A stretch of DNA of 30,707 nucleotides from an uncultured Bacilli bacterium. Lineage in GTDB: Bacteria > Bacillota_I > Bacilli_A > RF39 > UBA660. Below the pieces are notes generated by a model that was given only the letters and a program-made list of their open reading frames with translations, made no database searches and was not told where the DNA came from. The position numbers and the translations under genes were made by a program. The stretch covers positions 1-30,707 of the forward strand of contig CAKOWF010000010.1 of NCBI GenBank assembly GCA_934122215.1. The letters are read 5' to 3'. This document shows positions 1-7,016 of this stretch, in pieces. Within the stretch, counting starts at the first letter, position 1; every line of letters begins with the position of its first letter.

Positions 1-31
1 TTAATTGATATATTTTAAAAAAATTTATATA

Positions 32-57
32 TAAAAAAGATACTTTTTCAAGCATCT
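32..57 (-). terminator. Intrinsic terminator after the DUF3048 lipoprotein gene
   Basis: Read on the minus strand, AGATGCTT (57-50) pairs with AAGTATCT (45-38), eight pairs with one G-U, around a GAAA tetraloop. A T run follows (37-33). It lies 10 bases past the stop codon of the lipoprotein gene. Bases 1-31 hold nothing else recognisable. Confidence 0.8.
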
Positions 58-66
58 TTTCATTAT

Positions 67-1104
67 TTAACTAATTTTGATATTACTATTTATTGGAACT
101 ATTTGAATAAATGTATTTCCATCATTAACAATTACATCTGTTCCATCTAAATATTTATATATAGTTTTGGAACTTCTTGAATCTTTTTGCCATGTTATTT
201 CTTTAACACAACCATTAGTTATAAAATATCCACTACCAGTTCCTATATTATCTAGTGCCTGTCTTCCATAACTATCAATTGAATAATTTTTGACTTTAAT
301 AATTATTATATTTTTAAAATTATATTGTTTTTTAGTGATAGCATCAACATGTGCCTTATCATTAGCAAACCTATTATAAACTTTATTAATATTATCATAT
401 TCATATTTAACAGTCATGTAATAAGAGTATGGAATAACAACTGTATTTGCTTTATTTGTTATAATGGTTTCCTTAGTACCATCTTCCAATTCTGTTTCAG
501 TTTCCTCTTTAATATCTACTTCATCTACATCATAATTTAATACTGGTTCAGAATTACTAGTAGTTCTATATCCTTTTTGTTTAATTAAATTATTAATTTT
601 TTCCATACTTGTAAATGCTTTATGTTCATAAGCAACTTTTAAAGTAGTATCTCTCCAAAATGCATTATCATATAAACCATTAATATTATTAATTCCTAAT
701 GAAATAATATCTTTCTTTGCCTGATCACTAAATCCAAAATGAACATATATAGCATCATTTTCTAAAACATAGTCTAAAAAATATGGTCTTGAACTTCTTA
801 CACTACCTATTTTTTCTGTAGTTTTATCTTTATATAAAGCTAACATTCTAGTAATTCCGCCTTCTACTATTGCTTCATATACAATAAATGCATCTTGTAA
901 TCCTGCATGATTTAGTCTTGCTTGATCATGATTATTTATTTGGACAGCAATCACTCTTGAATTAGAATCAGGATTAAATATTTGTAATTTTTTTACTGGT
1001 ATTGGTTGAGGTTCATCTTTAGGTGTACTTGTATCTTCTTTATTATTACAACCAGTAATAATAAATAGTGAAATAATAACTAATAATAAACTAAACTTTT
1101 TCAT
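67..1104 (-). CDS. DUF3048 (YerB-type) lipoprotein
   Basis: This is a 345-residue exported lipoprotein of the DUF3048 family (YerB in Bacillus), whose biochemical role is unknown. The start is the ATG at 1104, preceded by AGGATGTGAT; an in-frame extension upstream lacks a ribosome binding site. The N terminus is a lipoprotein signal: MKK, a hydrophobic stretch, then the lipobox-like FIITGC, so Cys would be lipidated after cleavage by LspA (encoded at 3677-4129). The family signature follows: VQINNHDQARLNHAGLQ, DAFIVYEAIVEGGITRMLAL, GSVRSSRPYFLDY and YVHFGFSDQA. The C-terminal half matches the second conserved part of the family (GTGSGYFITNG, then a conserved W). It sits 49 bases behind the rhomboid gene in the same direction, so co-transcription is likely. 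The family call is firm; function cannot be read from sequence. Confidence 0.88.
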   Translation of the reverse strand: MKKFSLLLVIISLFIITGCNNKEDTSTPKDEPQPIPVKKLQIFNPDSNSRVIAVQINNHDQARLNHAGLQDAFIVYEAIVEGGITRMLALYKDKTTEKIGSVRSSRPYFLDYVLENDAIYVHFGFSDQAKKDIISLGINNINGLYDNAFWRDTTLKVAYEHKAFTSMEKINNLIKQKGYRTTSNSEPVLNYDVDEVDIKEETETELEDGTKETIITNKANTVVIPYSYYMTVKYEYDNINKVYNRFANDKAHVDAITKKQYNFKNIIIIKVKNYSIDSYGRQALDNIGTGSGYFITNGCVKEITWQKDSRSSKTIYKYLDGTDVIVNDGNTFIQIVPINSNIKIS

Positions 1105-1153
1105 ATCATCACATCCTAAATTAATTATATAATAAAACAATTATTTATACAAA

Positions 1154-2305
1154 TTATTTTATTATATTAAATGCTAAAATAATTAAAAACATAACAAACA
1201 TCAATAATAAAATTAACCCATTTATTTTGTCACTTTTCTTTGATTTATATTCTACACCTAATGTCCATAATGTAAGTAATCCTGCTACAAATCCACCAAT
1301 ATGAGCAGCCATATCAATACCACTTAAGAAAAATGGTAAAGAAAAGTTAATAATTAAAATTGGTATTACTTGTGATGCCATCATACTACCTAAATAAACT
1401 CTATAGTGATATCCAAAATAAAGAAGTGCTCCAAACAATCCAAACAATGCTCCACTAGCTCCAGCACTTATACTATTTCCTATAAAAAGCATACTCATTA
1501 GATTACCAACTACTAAGCTTACTAAATAAACGATTAAAAATTTCCATTTACCTATTAAGCTTTCTAAACGAGTTCCAATAGCAAGTAGTGAATACATATT
1601 AACAAATAAATGAATTAAACCTATATGTATAAATCCTGCTAATAACAGTCTATAATATTCACCAGCTTTTATTAATGGAGAATATAGTGCTCCAAAATTA
1701 ACTAAAGTATTAATATCTGTAGAACCATTTCCAAATATATACATTGATAGGAACATTAAAATATTAATAGCTACTAATAAATATGTAATTATAGGTGTTT
1801 TTATTCTAAAAACTTTTTCTGCTTTTACATTATTTTCTTCATTAGTAGAAGCTATTTCTCCAGTTAATTTAATAAATAAATCCATGCCTTCTTCTTTAAA
1901 GTCAGTATTTTTTGTTATATCATTAAAATTATTTTTTATTACATCAAATTTATCTAAATCATTTATTTCTTTTATATCTATACATTCCATTTTAGGCAAA
2001 TGATAATAATTTTCCATATTAACATTATCACCAATATTTAAATATATACTTAAAATATTTAAATGAAATGTAAAAGTTTTTTGTTTTATTTTTCTTGCTA
2101 TTCTATTTGTTTTAAATACATCATAGTTGAATTGTTCATCGTTATATATATTATCTGTTACTATTCTTACAATTCCAAAATCATTTGTAAGATTTTCTAA
2201 CCATATTTCATTTTTAGCACCATGTAATACTACTGGACTATATCCTTTTTCTGTTATAAAGTAATGTAATAATTTCATTACCATTTCATCCATATTATCT
2301 GTCAT
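1154..2305 (-). CDS. Rhomboid-family intramembrane serine protease (GluP/YqgP-like)
   Basis: This 383-residue membrane protein is a rhomboid protease, which cleaves transmembrane segments of substrates inside the bilayer. About 165 residues of soluble N-terminal domain precede six or seven hydrophobic segments. The catalytic dyad is visible: Ser284 in GASGALFG and His335 in AAHIGGF. The usual rhomboid LFVNMYSLLAIG segment lies upstream of Ser284. Bacillus GluP (YqgP) has a comparable N-terminal domain plus C-terminal TPR repeats; here the protein stops shortly after the last membrane segment, so TPRs are absent. The start has a strong AGGAGGAATT site. The tspO-like gene diverges 54 bases away. 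Substrates are unknown; GluP has been linked to membrane-protein quality control, which may or may not hold here. Confidence 0.9.
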   Translation of the reverse strand: MTDNMDEMVMKLLHYFITEKGYSPVVLHGAKNEIWLENLTNDFGIVRIVTDNIYNDEQFNYDVFKTNRIARKIKQKTFTFHLNILSIYLNIGDNVNMENYYHLPKMECIDIKEINDLDKFDVIKNNFNDITKNTDFKEEGMDLFIKLTGEIASTNEENNVKAEKVFRIKTPIITYLLVAINILMFLSMYIFGNGSTDINTLVNFGALYSPLIKAGEYYRLLLAGFIHIGLIHLFVNMYSLLAIGTRLESLIGKWKFLIVYLVSLVVGNLMSMLFIGNSISAGASGALFGLFGALLYFGYHYRVYLGSMMASQVIPILIINFSLPFFLSGIDMAAHIGGFVAGLLTLWTLGVEYKSKKSDKINGLILLLMFVMFLIILAFNIIK

Positions 2306-2359
2306 AATTCCTCCTGTAATATTGTTTAATTTATTTCATATTATTTATTAGGTGATAGT

Positions 2360-2812
2360 ATGAAGAAATTAATTATTTTTATTATTAGTTTTACTATTTG
2401 GATAATTCCTTCAATATTTATTAGAGATTATTCATTTTATAATGAACTAAATTTACCATTTTTTGCTTTACCAAAATGGGCCTTTCCTATTATTTGGACT
2501 CTACTCTATATATTAATTTCTATTAGCATATCTATTATTTATAGTATGTATCAACCTAAATATATTAAAGATTATAATAAATCATTAATAAGCAATTATA
2601 TATTTAATGAATTATTTACTTATGTTTTATTTGTTTTCAAAAATTTATTTTTTAGTTTTATTATAGCACTTAGCAATTTAATAACTTCTTTATTTTTGTA
2701 TTATGAAACCAAATCATTAGATGAAAGTTCTTCAAAATTTTTACTTCCATACGTTTATTTTAATGTATTTGCGACTATATTAAGTTTAACTATCTATTTT
2801 ATTAATCTTTAA
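2360..2812 (+). CDS. TspO/MBR-family membrane protein
   Basis: This is a 150-residue, five-helix membrane protein of the TspO/MBR (translocator protein) family, which binds tetrapyrroles and related ligands; its physiological role in bacteria is unsettled. The family pattern is seen in LPFFALPKWAFPIIWTLLY (usual form: LPxFxPPxWxFPIVWTILY), followed by the N(E)LF...KNLFF helix and the LLPYVYFNVFAT segment. The Trp usually found in the third helix is missing, so ligand binding may differ. The start at 2360 follows AGGTGATAGT. It is the only plus-strand gene in the first 4 kb. It diverges from the rhomboid gene and overlaps the 3' end of rluD tail-to-tail by 11 bases (2802-2812). Confidence 0.82.
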   Translation: MKKLIIFIISFTIWIIPSIFIRDYSFYNELNLPFFALPKWAFPIIWTLLYILISISISIIYSMYQPKYIKDYNKSLISNYIFNELFTYVLFVFKNLFFSFIIALSNLITSLFLYYETKSLDESSSKFLLPYVYFNVFATILSLTIYFINL

Positions 2813-3695
2813 CTTGATTTAGTATATTTAAAAAACACTCTGGTAGTTCACTAGTAAATTCCATATACTTTCCTGTTCTAGGATGAATAAATCCTAGAGT
2901 TTTAGCATGTAAACATTGTCCTGTGTTATCAAATAATTTTCTTTTACCATATACTGGATCATTTACTACTGGATAACCTATATAATTCATATGTACTCTT
3001 ATTTGGTGAGTTCTACCTGTTTCTAGTTGTAACTCTATTAAAGTAGTATCTTTATATCTTTCTAAAACTTTAAAATGAGTTACAGCATTTTTAGCATTTA
3101 CATCTGTTACAGCCATTTTTTTTCTATCATTAATATCTCTTCCTATTGGAGCATCTATAGTACCAGTATCAGTATTTACTACTCCATGTACTAAAGCAAT
3201 ATATTTTCTTGTTGTTGTTTTTTCTTCTAATTGCTTAGCTAAAGATAAATGAGCTTCATTATTTTTAGCTATTACTAATAAACCTGTAGTATAAGCATCT
3301 ATTCTATGTACTATTCCTGGTCTAAATTCGCCATTTATATCACTTAATTTTGAATGATATAAAAGGCCATTTACAAGTGTTCCATGTTTGTTTCCTACTG
3401 CTGGATGAACTACCATACCATTTTTCTTATTGACAACTATTACATCTTCATCTTCATATACAATATCTAAATCCATTTTTTCTGGAACAGCTTTCATTTC
3501 TTCTTCTACATATTCTTCAGAAGTGATAGCATCACCATTTTTTAAAATGTAACTATTTTTCGTTTCTTTATTATTTACTAATATTTGTTTGTTTTTTATC
3601 ATACTTTGAATTTTACTACGACTCAAATTTAACTTTTCTATAAGGTAAGAATCTATTCTTTTGTTTTCATCTTTTTCTATTTTAATTTCTTGCAT
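2802..3695 (-). CDS. rluD: RluD-type 23S rRNA pseudouridine synthase
   Basis: This 297-residue enzyme isomerises uridine to pseudouridine in RNA, most likely 23S rRNA helix 69 if it is a true RluD (YlyB/RluD family). An S4 RNA-binding domain occupies roughly residues 1-65 (RIDSYLIEKLNLSRSKIQSMI). The RluA-type catalytic domain follows, with the Asp motif HRIDAYTTGLLVIAKN; the usual form is HRLDKDTSG, so two flanking residues differ but the Asp is kept. ETGRTHQIRVH and the following GYPVVNDPVYG are typical. The start is the ATG at 3695, 7-8 bases after GGAGGG, not the in-frame ATG further upstream. Start and ribosome binding site lie inside the lspA 3' end (19-base overlap), as in Bacillus where lspA and rluD are adjacent. 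RluA-family paralogues cannot be told apart fully from sequence alone. Confidence 0.92.
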   Translation of the reverse strand: MQEIKIEKDENKRIDSYLIEKLNLSRSKIQSMIKNKQILVNNKETKNSYILKNGDAITSEEYVEEEMKAVPEKMDLDIVYEDEDVIVVNKKNGMVVHPAVGNKHGTLVNGLLYHSKLSDINGEFRPGIVHRIDAYTTGLLVIAKNNEAHLSLAKQLEEKTTTRKYIALVHGVVNTDTGTIDAPIGRDINDRKKMAVTDVNAKNAVTHFKVLERYKDTTLIELQLETGRTHQIRVHMNYIGYPVVNDPVYGKRKLFDNTGQCLHAKTLGFIHPRTGKYMEFTSELPECFLNILNQVKD

Positions 3696-4129
3696 ATTTC
3701 TTCCCTCCATATCATTATAATACATCCAATACATATAAATGTATCAGCTAAATTAAATATAGGCATAGGTTTATTTAATATTGTAAATGAAATAAAATCA
3801 GTAACACTTCCATATATTATTCTATCTATTAAATTTCCTATTATTCCACCTATCAACATACCATATATTATATAGTCTATCTTTTTTAAATCTTTACCTT
3901 TTATATAATAAATTATTCCTATTAATGCTATTATTGTTATTATTATAAAAAAGATTGTTTTACCTTCTAGTATACTAAAAGCTGCTCCATCATTTTTTAC
4001 ATATATTAAACTAAAAAAATTAGGTATTAACTCTATATCATTATAAAGATTTAAGTACATTCTTACTAATATTTTTGATATTTGATCTATCATTAAAAAC
4101 AAAATTGTGTACAAACTGATTTTTTTCAT
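3677..4129 (-). CDS. lspA: Lipoprotein signal peptidase (signal peptidase II)
   Basis: This 150-residue, four-helix membrane aspartyl protease removes signal peptides from prolipoproteins after the Cys is acylated. Conserved blocks are VKNDGAAFS (residues 44-52), GGIIGNLIDRI (94-104) and PIFNLADTFI (123-132). The catalytic aspartates are Asp102 and Asp129, the same positions as in the Bacillus enzyme. The start is the ATG at 4129 preceded by AGGTGAT, rather than an in-frame start three codons upstream. Its 3' end overlaps rluD, so the two are probably translationally coupled. A likely substrate in this window is the DUF3048 lipoprotein. An extended -10 element lies just upstream. Confidence 0.97.
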   Translation of the reverse strand: MKKISLYTILFLMIDQISKILVRMYLNLYNDIELIPNFFSLIYVKNDGAAFSILEGKTIFFIIITIIALIGIIYYIKGKDLKKIDYIIYGMLIGGIIGNLIDRIIYGSVTDFISFTILNKPMPIFNLADTFICIGCIIMIWREEICKKLK

Positions 4130-4145
4130 TAAAATCACCTAATTA

Positions 4146-4154
4146 ATTATATCA
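4146..4154 (-). promoter_or_regulatory. Extended -10 promoter for lspA-rluD
   Basis: The minus strand carries TGATATAAT (4154-4146), a perfect TATAAT with an upstream TG, 16 bases before the lspA start. No good -35 is seen at 17 bases spacing, which extended -10 promoters tolerate. Confidence 0.5.
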
Positions 4155-4278
4155 CATTTTTTTAATTTTTTACTAAAACTAATATTTATTAAATACTTAT
4201 ATAACTATTTTTAAATAATGGTTATACCAATTTAATATTTTGGCTATTATTTGCTTGCCAATTAATCATATTAGTCAT

Positions 4279-4307
4279 TTGATAGTTAGTTTTTTATTTG
4301 CTAAAGT
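4279..4307 (+). promoter_or_regulatory. Candidate promoter for the ssb gene
   Basis: TTGATA (4279-4284), 17 bases, TAAAGT (4302-4307) stands 23 bases before the ssb start. The -35 matches 5 of 6 consensus positions and the -10 matches 4 of 6. The rest of the 4139-4330 intergenic stretch is AT-rich and contains one weak inverted repeat (TTGGC at 4240-4244, GCCAA at 4257-4261). Confidence 0.35.
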
Positions 4308-4330
4308 ATTTCATCAGAAAGGAGGACAAA

Positions 4331-4657
4331 ATGTTAAATCAAACTGTACTAGTAGGTAGATTGGTTCGTGATCCAGAACTATATGAAACTGAAAGCGGCA
4401 ATAAAGTTACTAATATTACTTTAGCAGTTCCAAGAAGTTATAAAAATTCTGAAGGCGTTTATGATACTGATTTTATCAATTGTGTTCTTTGGAAAGGTGT
4501 AGCTGAATCAGCAACTGAGTATTGTCATAAAGGCGACCTTTTAGGAATTAAAGGAAGAATTCAAACAAGAACAGTAGAACTAGATGATGAATCCAAAAAA
4601 AATATAACTGAAGTAGTAGCAGAAAAAGTAACTTTTTTATCAAGTAAAAAAGACTAA
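4331..4657 (+). CDS. ssb: Single-stranded DNA-binding protein, short form
   Basis: This 108-residue protein is an OB-fold single-stranded-DNA-binding protein. The family start MLNQTVLVGRLVRDPEL is clear, followed by TNITLAVPRSYKN, DTDFINCVLWKGVAE and GDLLGIKGRIQTR. The start is the ATG at 4331 behind a full AAAGGAGG; an in-frame start 33 bases upstream is rejected. The protein ends directly after the OB fold (TFLSSKKD). It lacks both the flexible linker and the acidic DDDIPF-like tail with which replicative SSBs recruit partners. In Bacillus the tail-less, similarly short paralogue is SsbB, linked to competence. So this may be an accessory SSB, with the main one (near rpsF/rpsR) elsewhere, though reduced genomes may use a tail-less SSB alone. 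It is monocistronic, between divergent lspA and convergent proS. Confidence 0.9.
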   Translation: MLNQTVLVGRLVRDPELYETESGNKVTNITLAVPRSYKNSEGVYDTDFINCVLWKGVAESATEYCHKGDLLGIKGRIQTRTVELDDESKKNITEVVAEKVTFLSSKKD

Positions 4658-4704
4658 TAATAACCCAAAGTAAGATTTCAAATTAAATTTCAATTTTATC
4701 ATAA

Positions 4705-4735
4705 AAAGACTTCATAAGAAGTCTTTATTTTTATA
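4705..4735. terminator. Bidirectional intrinsic terminator between ssb and proS
   Basis: AAAGACTTC (4705-4713) and GAAGTCTTT (4718-4726) form a nine-pair stem with loop ATAA. T-rich tracts follow on both strands, so it can end both the plus-strand ssb transcript and the minus-strand proS transcript. Confidence 0.85.
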
Positions 4736-4762
4736 TAATTTTACATTAAATAAAAGTTATTT

Positions 4763-6184
4763 TTAATATTGTTGTCCCCATATAACAGTGTGTTTAGCAT
4801 CTTTGCCGCAAACTACACATTTACCTGTTACCATATCCTCATCTATAATACATCTAGATTTTGTACCTTTTATTTCTTTCATTTTAAGTTCACATTCTTC
4901 ACATCCACACCAATCAGCTTTTATAAATCCTGGTTGTGTATTCATAATATTTTCTACATCATGTAAATTCTTTGCAGTAAACGTTAATTTATTTCTTCTG
5001 TCTAATGCCCTATTATACATATCATTTTGAATTGTTTCTAATAAATTATTTAAATATTCTACTATATTAATATTAACATTTTCCTGATATTTTTCACTTG
5101 TATCTCTTCTAGCTATAGTAATTAAATTATTTTCTAAATCTCTTGGTCCTATTTCTATTCTAACTGGTATACCATTTACTTCTGCTTCAGCAAATTTAAA
5201 ACCTGGAGATTTTTCTGATAAATCAATATATGAAATAATATTATTTTCATTTAATTTTTTATTTATATCTTTAGCTAAATTTAATACATCATCATTGTTA
5301 CCAATGGGTATAATAACAACTTGTTTTGGAGCAATTCTAGGTGGTAATACAAGTCCTTTATCATCACTATGAACCATTATTAATCCACCAATCATTCTAG
5401 TAGCAGTTCCCCAAGATGTTTGATATACATATTCTTGTTTATTTTCTTTGTTCAAAAATTTAACATCATATGCTTTACTAAATTTTTGACCAAAATAATG
5501 GCTTGTTCCTGCTTGAAGTGCTACACCATTATACATTAAAGCTTCATTAGTTAAAGTATATTCAGCTCCAGCAAATTTTTCTTTTTCTGTTTTTCTTCCT
5601 GTAATAGATGGTATAGCTAAAATTTCATGATGAAACCATCTATATACATCCATCATTTGTTTTGTTTCTTTTTCAGCTTCTTCTGCTGTACTATGAATAG
5701 TATGTCCTTCTTGCCATAGAAATTCTCTACTTCTTAAGAAAGGTCTAGTTTCTTTTTCCCATCTAAGTACATTACACCATTGATTATATAATTTAGGCAA
5801 ATCCCTATATGAAGATACATGATCTTTGTAATAATCACAAAACATTGTTTCACTAGTTGGTCTAATACATAGTCTTTCATCTAATTCTTTTGATCCACCA
5901 TAAGTTACCCAAGCTACTTCTGGAGCAAATCCTTCTACTAAATCACTTTCTTTTTTTAGTAAATTTTCTGGTATTAATAAAGGCATTTGCACATTAACAT
6001 GTCCTAATTCTTTAAACTTTTTATCTAAAATAGATTGCATTTTTTCCCATATTGCATAACCATTTGGTTCTATAGCAATACATCCTTTTACATTTGTATA
6101 ACTGGCTAAATGAGCAGCCATTACTACATCAGTATACCATTTAGCAAAATCGACATCTCTACTTGTTATTTTTTCATTTTTCAT
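4763..6184 (-). CDS. proS: Prolyl-tRNA synthetase (short, archaeal/eukaryotic-like type)
   Basis: This 473-residue class II aminoacyl-tRNA synthetase charges tRNA-Pro in the cytoplasm. Class II motif 1 lies near residues 40-75 (GYAIWEKMQSILDKKFKELGHVNVQMPLL is split by IL/DKK). Motif 2 is RWEKETRPFLRSREFLWQEG. The anticodon-binding domain begins near residue 290 (PPRIAPKQVVIIPI). The C-terminal domain has Cys pairs in WCGCEEC and CVVCG, which mark the zinc-containing domain of the short ProRS type. There is no inserted editing (INS) domain between motifs 2 and 3, unlike the long bacterial form. Many Bacillota and Mollicutes use this short type. The start at 6184 follows GGAGTAATAAT. A TGATAAAAT extended -10 (6208-6216) may give it its own promoter after the upstream terminator. 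Confidence 0.97.
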   Translation of the reverse strand: MKNEKITSRDVDFAKWYTDVVMAAHLASYTNVKGCIAIEPNGYAIWEKMQSILDKKFKELGHVNVQMPLLIPENLLKKESDLVEGFAPEVAWVTYGGSKELDERLCIRPTSETMFCDYYKDHVSSYRDLPKLYNQWCNVLRWEKETRPFLRSREFLWQEGHTIHSTAEEAEKETKQMMDVYRWFHHEILAIPSITGRKTEKEKFAGAEYTLTNEALMYNGVALQAGTSHYFGQKFSKAYDVKFLNKENKQEYVYQTSWGTATRMIGGLIMVHSDDKGLVLPPRIAPKQVVIIPIGNNDDVLNLAKDINKKLNENNIISYIDLSEKSPGFKFAEAEVNGIPVRIEIGPRDLENNLITIARRDTSEKYQENVNINIVEYLNNLLETIQNDMYNRALDRRNKLTFTAKNLHDVENIMNTQPGFIKADWCGCEECELKMKEIKGTKSRCIIDEDMVTGKCVVCGKDAKHTVIWGQQY

Positions 6185-6243
6185 ATTATTACTCCATTTC
6201 TTTTATTATTTTATCATAATTTTCCATTCTTTCATAGTATAGA

Positions 6244-6273
6244 AAAAGAAAAACATCATTTTGTTTTCCTTTT
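6244..6273 (-). terminator. Terminator containing the stop codon of the methyltransferase-like gene
   Basis: On the minus strand AAAAGGAAAACA (6273-6262) pairs with TGTTTTTCTTTT (6255-6244), twelve pairs with one G-U. The six-base loop holds the TGA stop codon of the upstream gene (6258-6256). More T-rich sequence follows. Confidence 0.65.
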
Positions 6274-6960
6274 AACAAACACTACTGAATCATTACCATC
6301 AAATGTCGCTAATTGTAATAATATATCATCATTATCCGAATACAATTTATTCATTATTTTTGAAAAATTCCTTGGATATAATGAACCATATAAATAATAT
6401 AATTGAACTAGTGAATCATCATTTAAATATGGTATCAAGTTTTTATATACATTATTTACTGATTCATCAATATTATCTGATACAAGATATTGTAATACAT
6501 TTGATAAAATTACTCTATCAAATTTTTCATCTACTAAAGTTTTAGAAACATCATAAATATTTCCTACTTTAAAATTAACTTTAGCAGTTTTTAGAATTTC
6601 TCTCAATTTATAGTAATTTTCATCACTTTGTAAATATAAATTCATAATTTCTAATTGTTTACTTGTAAAATTATCTTCAAAATATGAGAATTCATTACTA
6701 TTTAATAATTTGTCATATAAGGTTTCTCTATCACAACTCAAAATTAAATCTTTCTTAAATTTATAAAATAAACTTGCCATTTCATTTATATCAAGGAGAG
6801 TTACATCTTTTGCACCTAGTAATAGACTATTAAATACCTGATCAGAAGATGAACCAATGGTTAAAACACTTTTATCTTTTATATCCATTTGTGTGATATA
6901 TCCTGATATATTTTCTGTTGTAAAAGGATATATTTTTTGAAAACAATTTATATTATTCAT
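6256..6960 (-). CDS. SAM-dependent methyltransferase-like protein (DUF3419-like), substrate unknown
   Basis: This 234-residue protein looks like a class I methyltransferase fold. A GxGxG-like strand-loop is KSVLTIGSSSDQVFNSLLLGAKDVTLLDINEM around residues 29-60 (shown in pieces: VLTIGSSSDQ, then LLDIN). The acidic LLDIN end of strand 2 would bind the SAM ribose. A later strand, FDRVILSNVLQYL, resembles the methyltransferase motif IV region. The N-terminal ENISGYITQMD is shared with DUF3419-type proteins, some of which transfer the aminocarboxypropyl group of SAM rather than methyl. I cannot name the substrate. The start at 6960 has AGGGGGC. It lies downstream of the SpoVD-like gene and upstream of proS, with its own promoter and a terminator overlapping its stop codon, so it is probably a single-gene unit. 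Confidence 0.6.
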   Translation of the reverse strand: MNNINCFQKIYPFTTENISGYITQMDIKDKSVLTIGSSSDQVFNSLLLGAKDVTLLDINEMASLFYKFKKDLILSCDRETLYDKLLNSNEFSYFEDNFTSKQLEIMNLYLQSDENYYKLREILKTAKVNFKVGNIYDVSKTLVDEKFDRVILSNVLQYLVSDNIDESVNNVYKNLIPYLNDDSLVQLYYLYGSLYPRNFSKIMNKLYSDNDDILLQLATFDGNDSVVFVKRKTK

Positions 6961-6985
6961 ACTTTAGCCCCCTAAAAATAGATAT

Positions 6986-7014
6986 ATAATATCATATATG
7001 TGCAAAGATTGCAA
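6986..7014 (-). promoter_or_regulatory. Promoter for the methyltransferase-like gene
   Basis: On the minus strand TTGCAA (7014-7009), 17 bases, TATTAT (6991-6986) with an extended TGA just upstream. The -35 matches 4 of 6 and the -10 matches 5 of 6 consensus bases. It sits in the 56-base gap before the start at 6960; the -35 begins three bases past the SpoVD-like stop codon. Confidence 0.6.
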
Positions 7015-7016
7015 AC

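Noticed and set aside
4240..4261. TTGGC-N12-GCCAA inverted repeat upstream of ssb as an operator
   Set aside because: Only five base pairs in AT-rich sequence; chance is likely and no cognate regulator is suggested.
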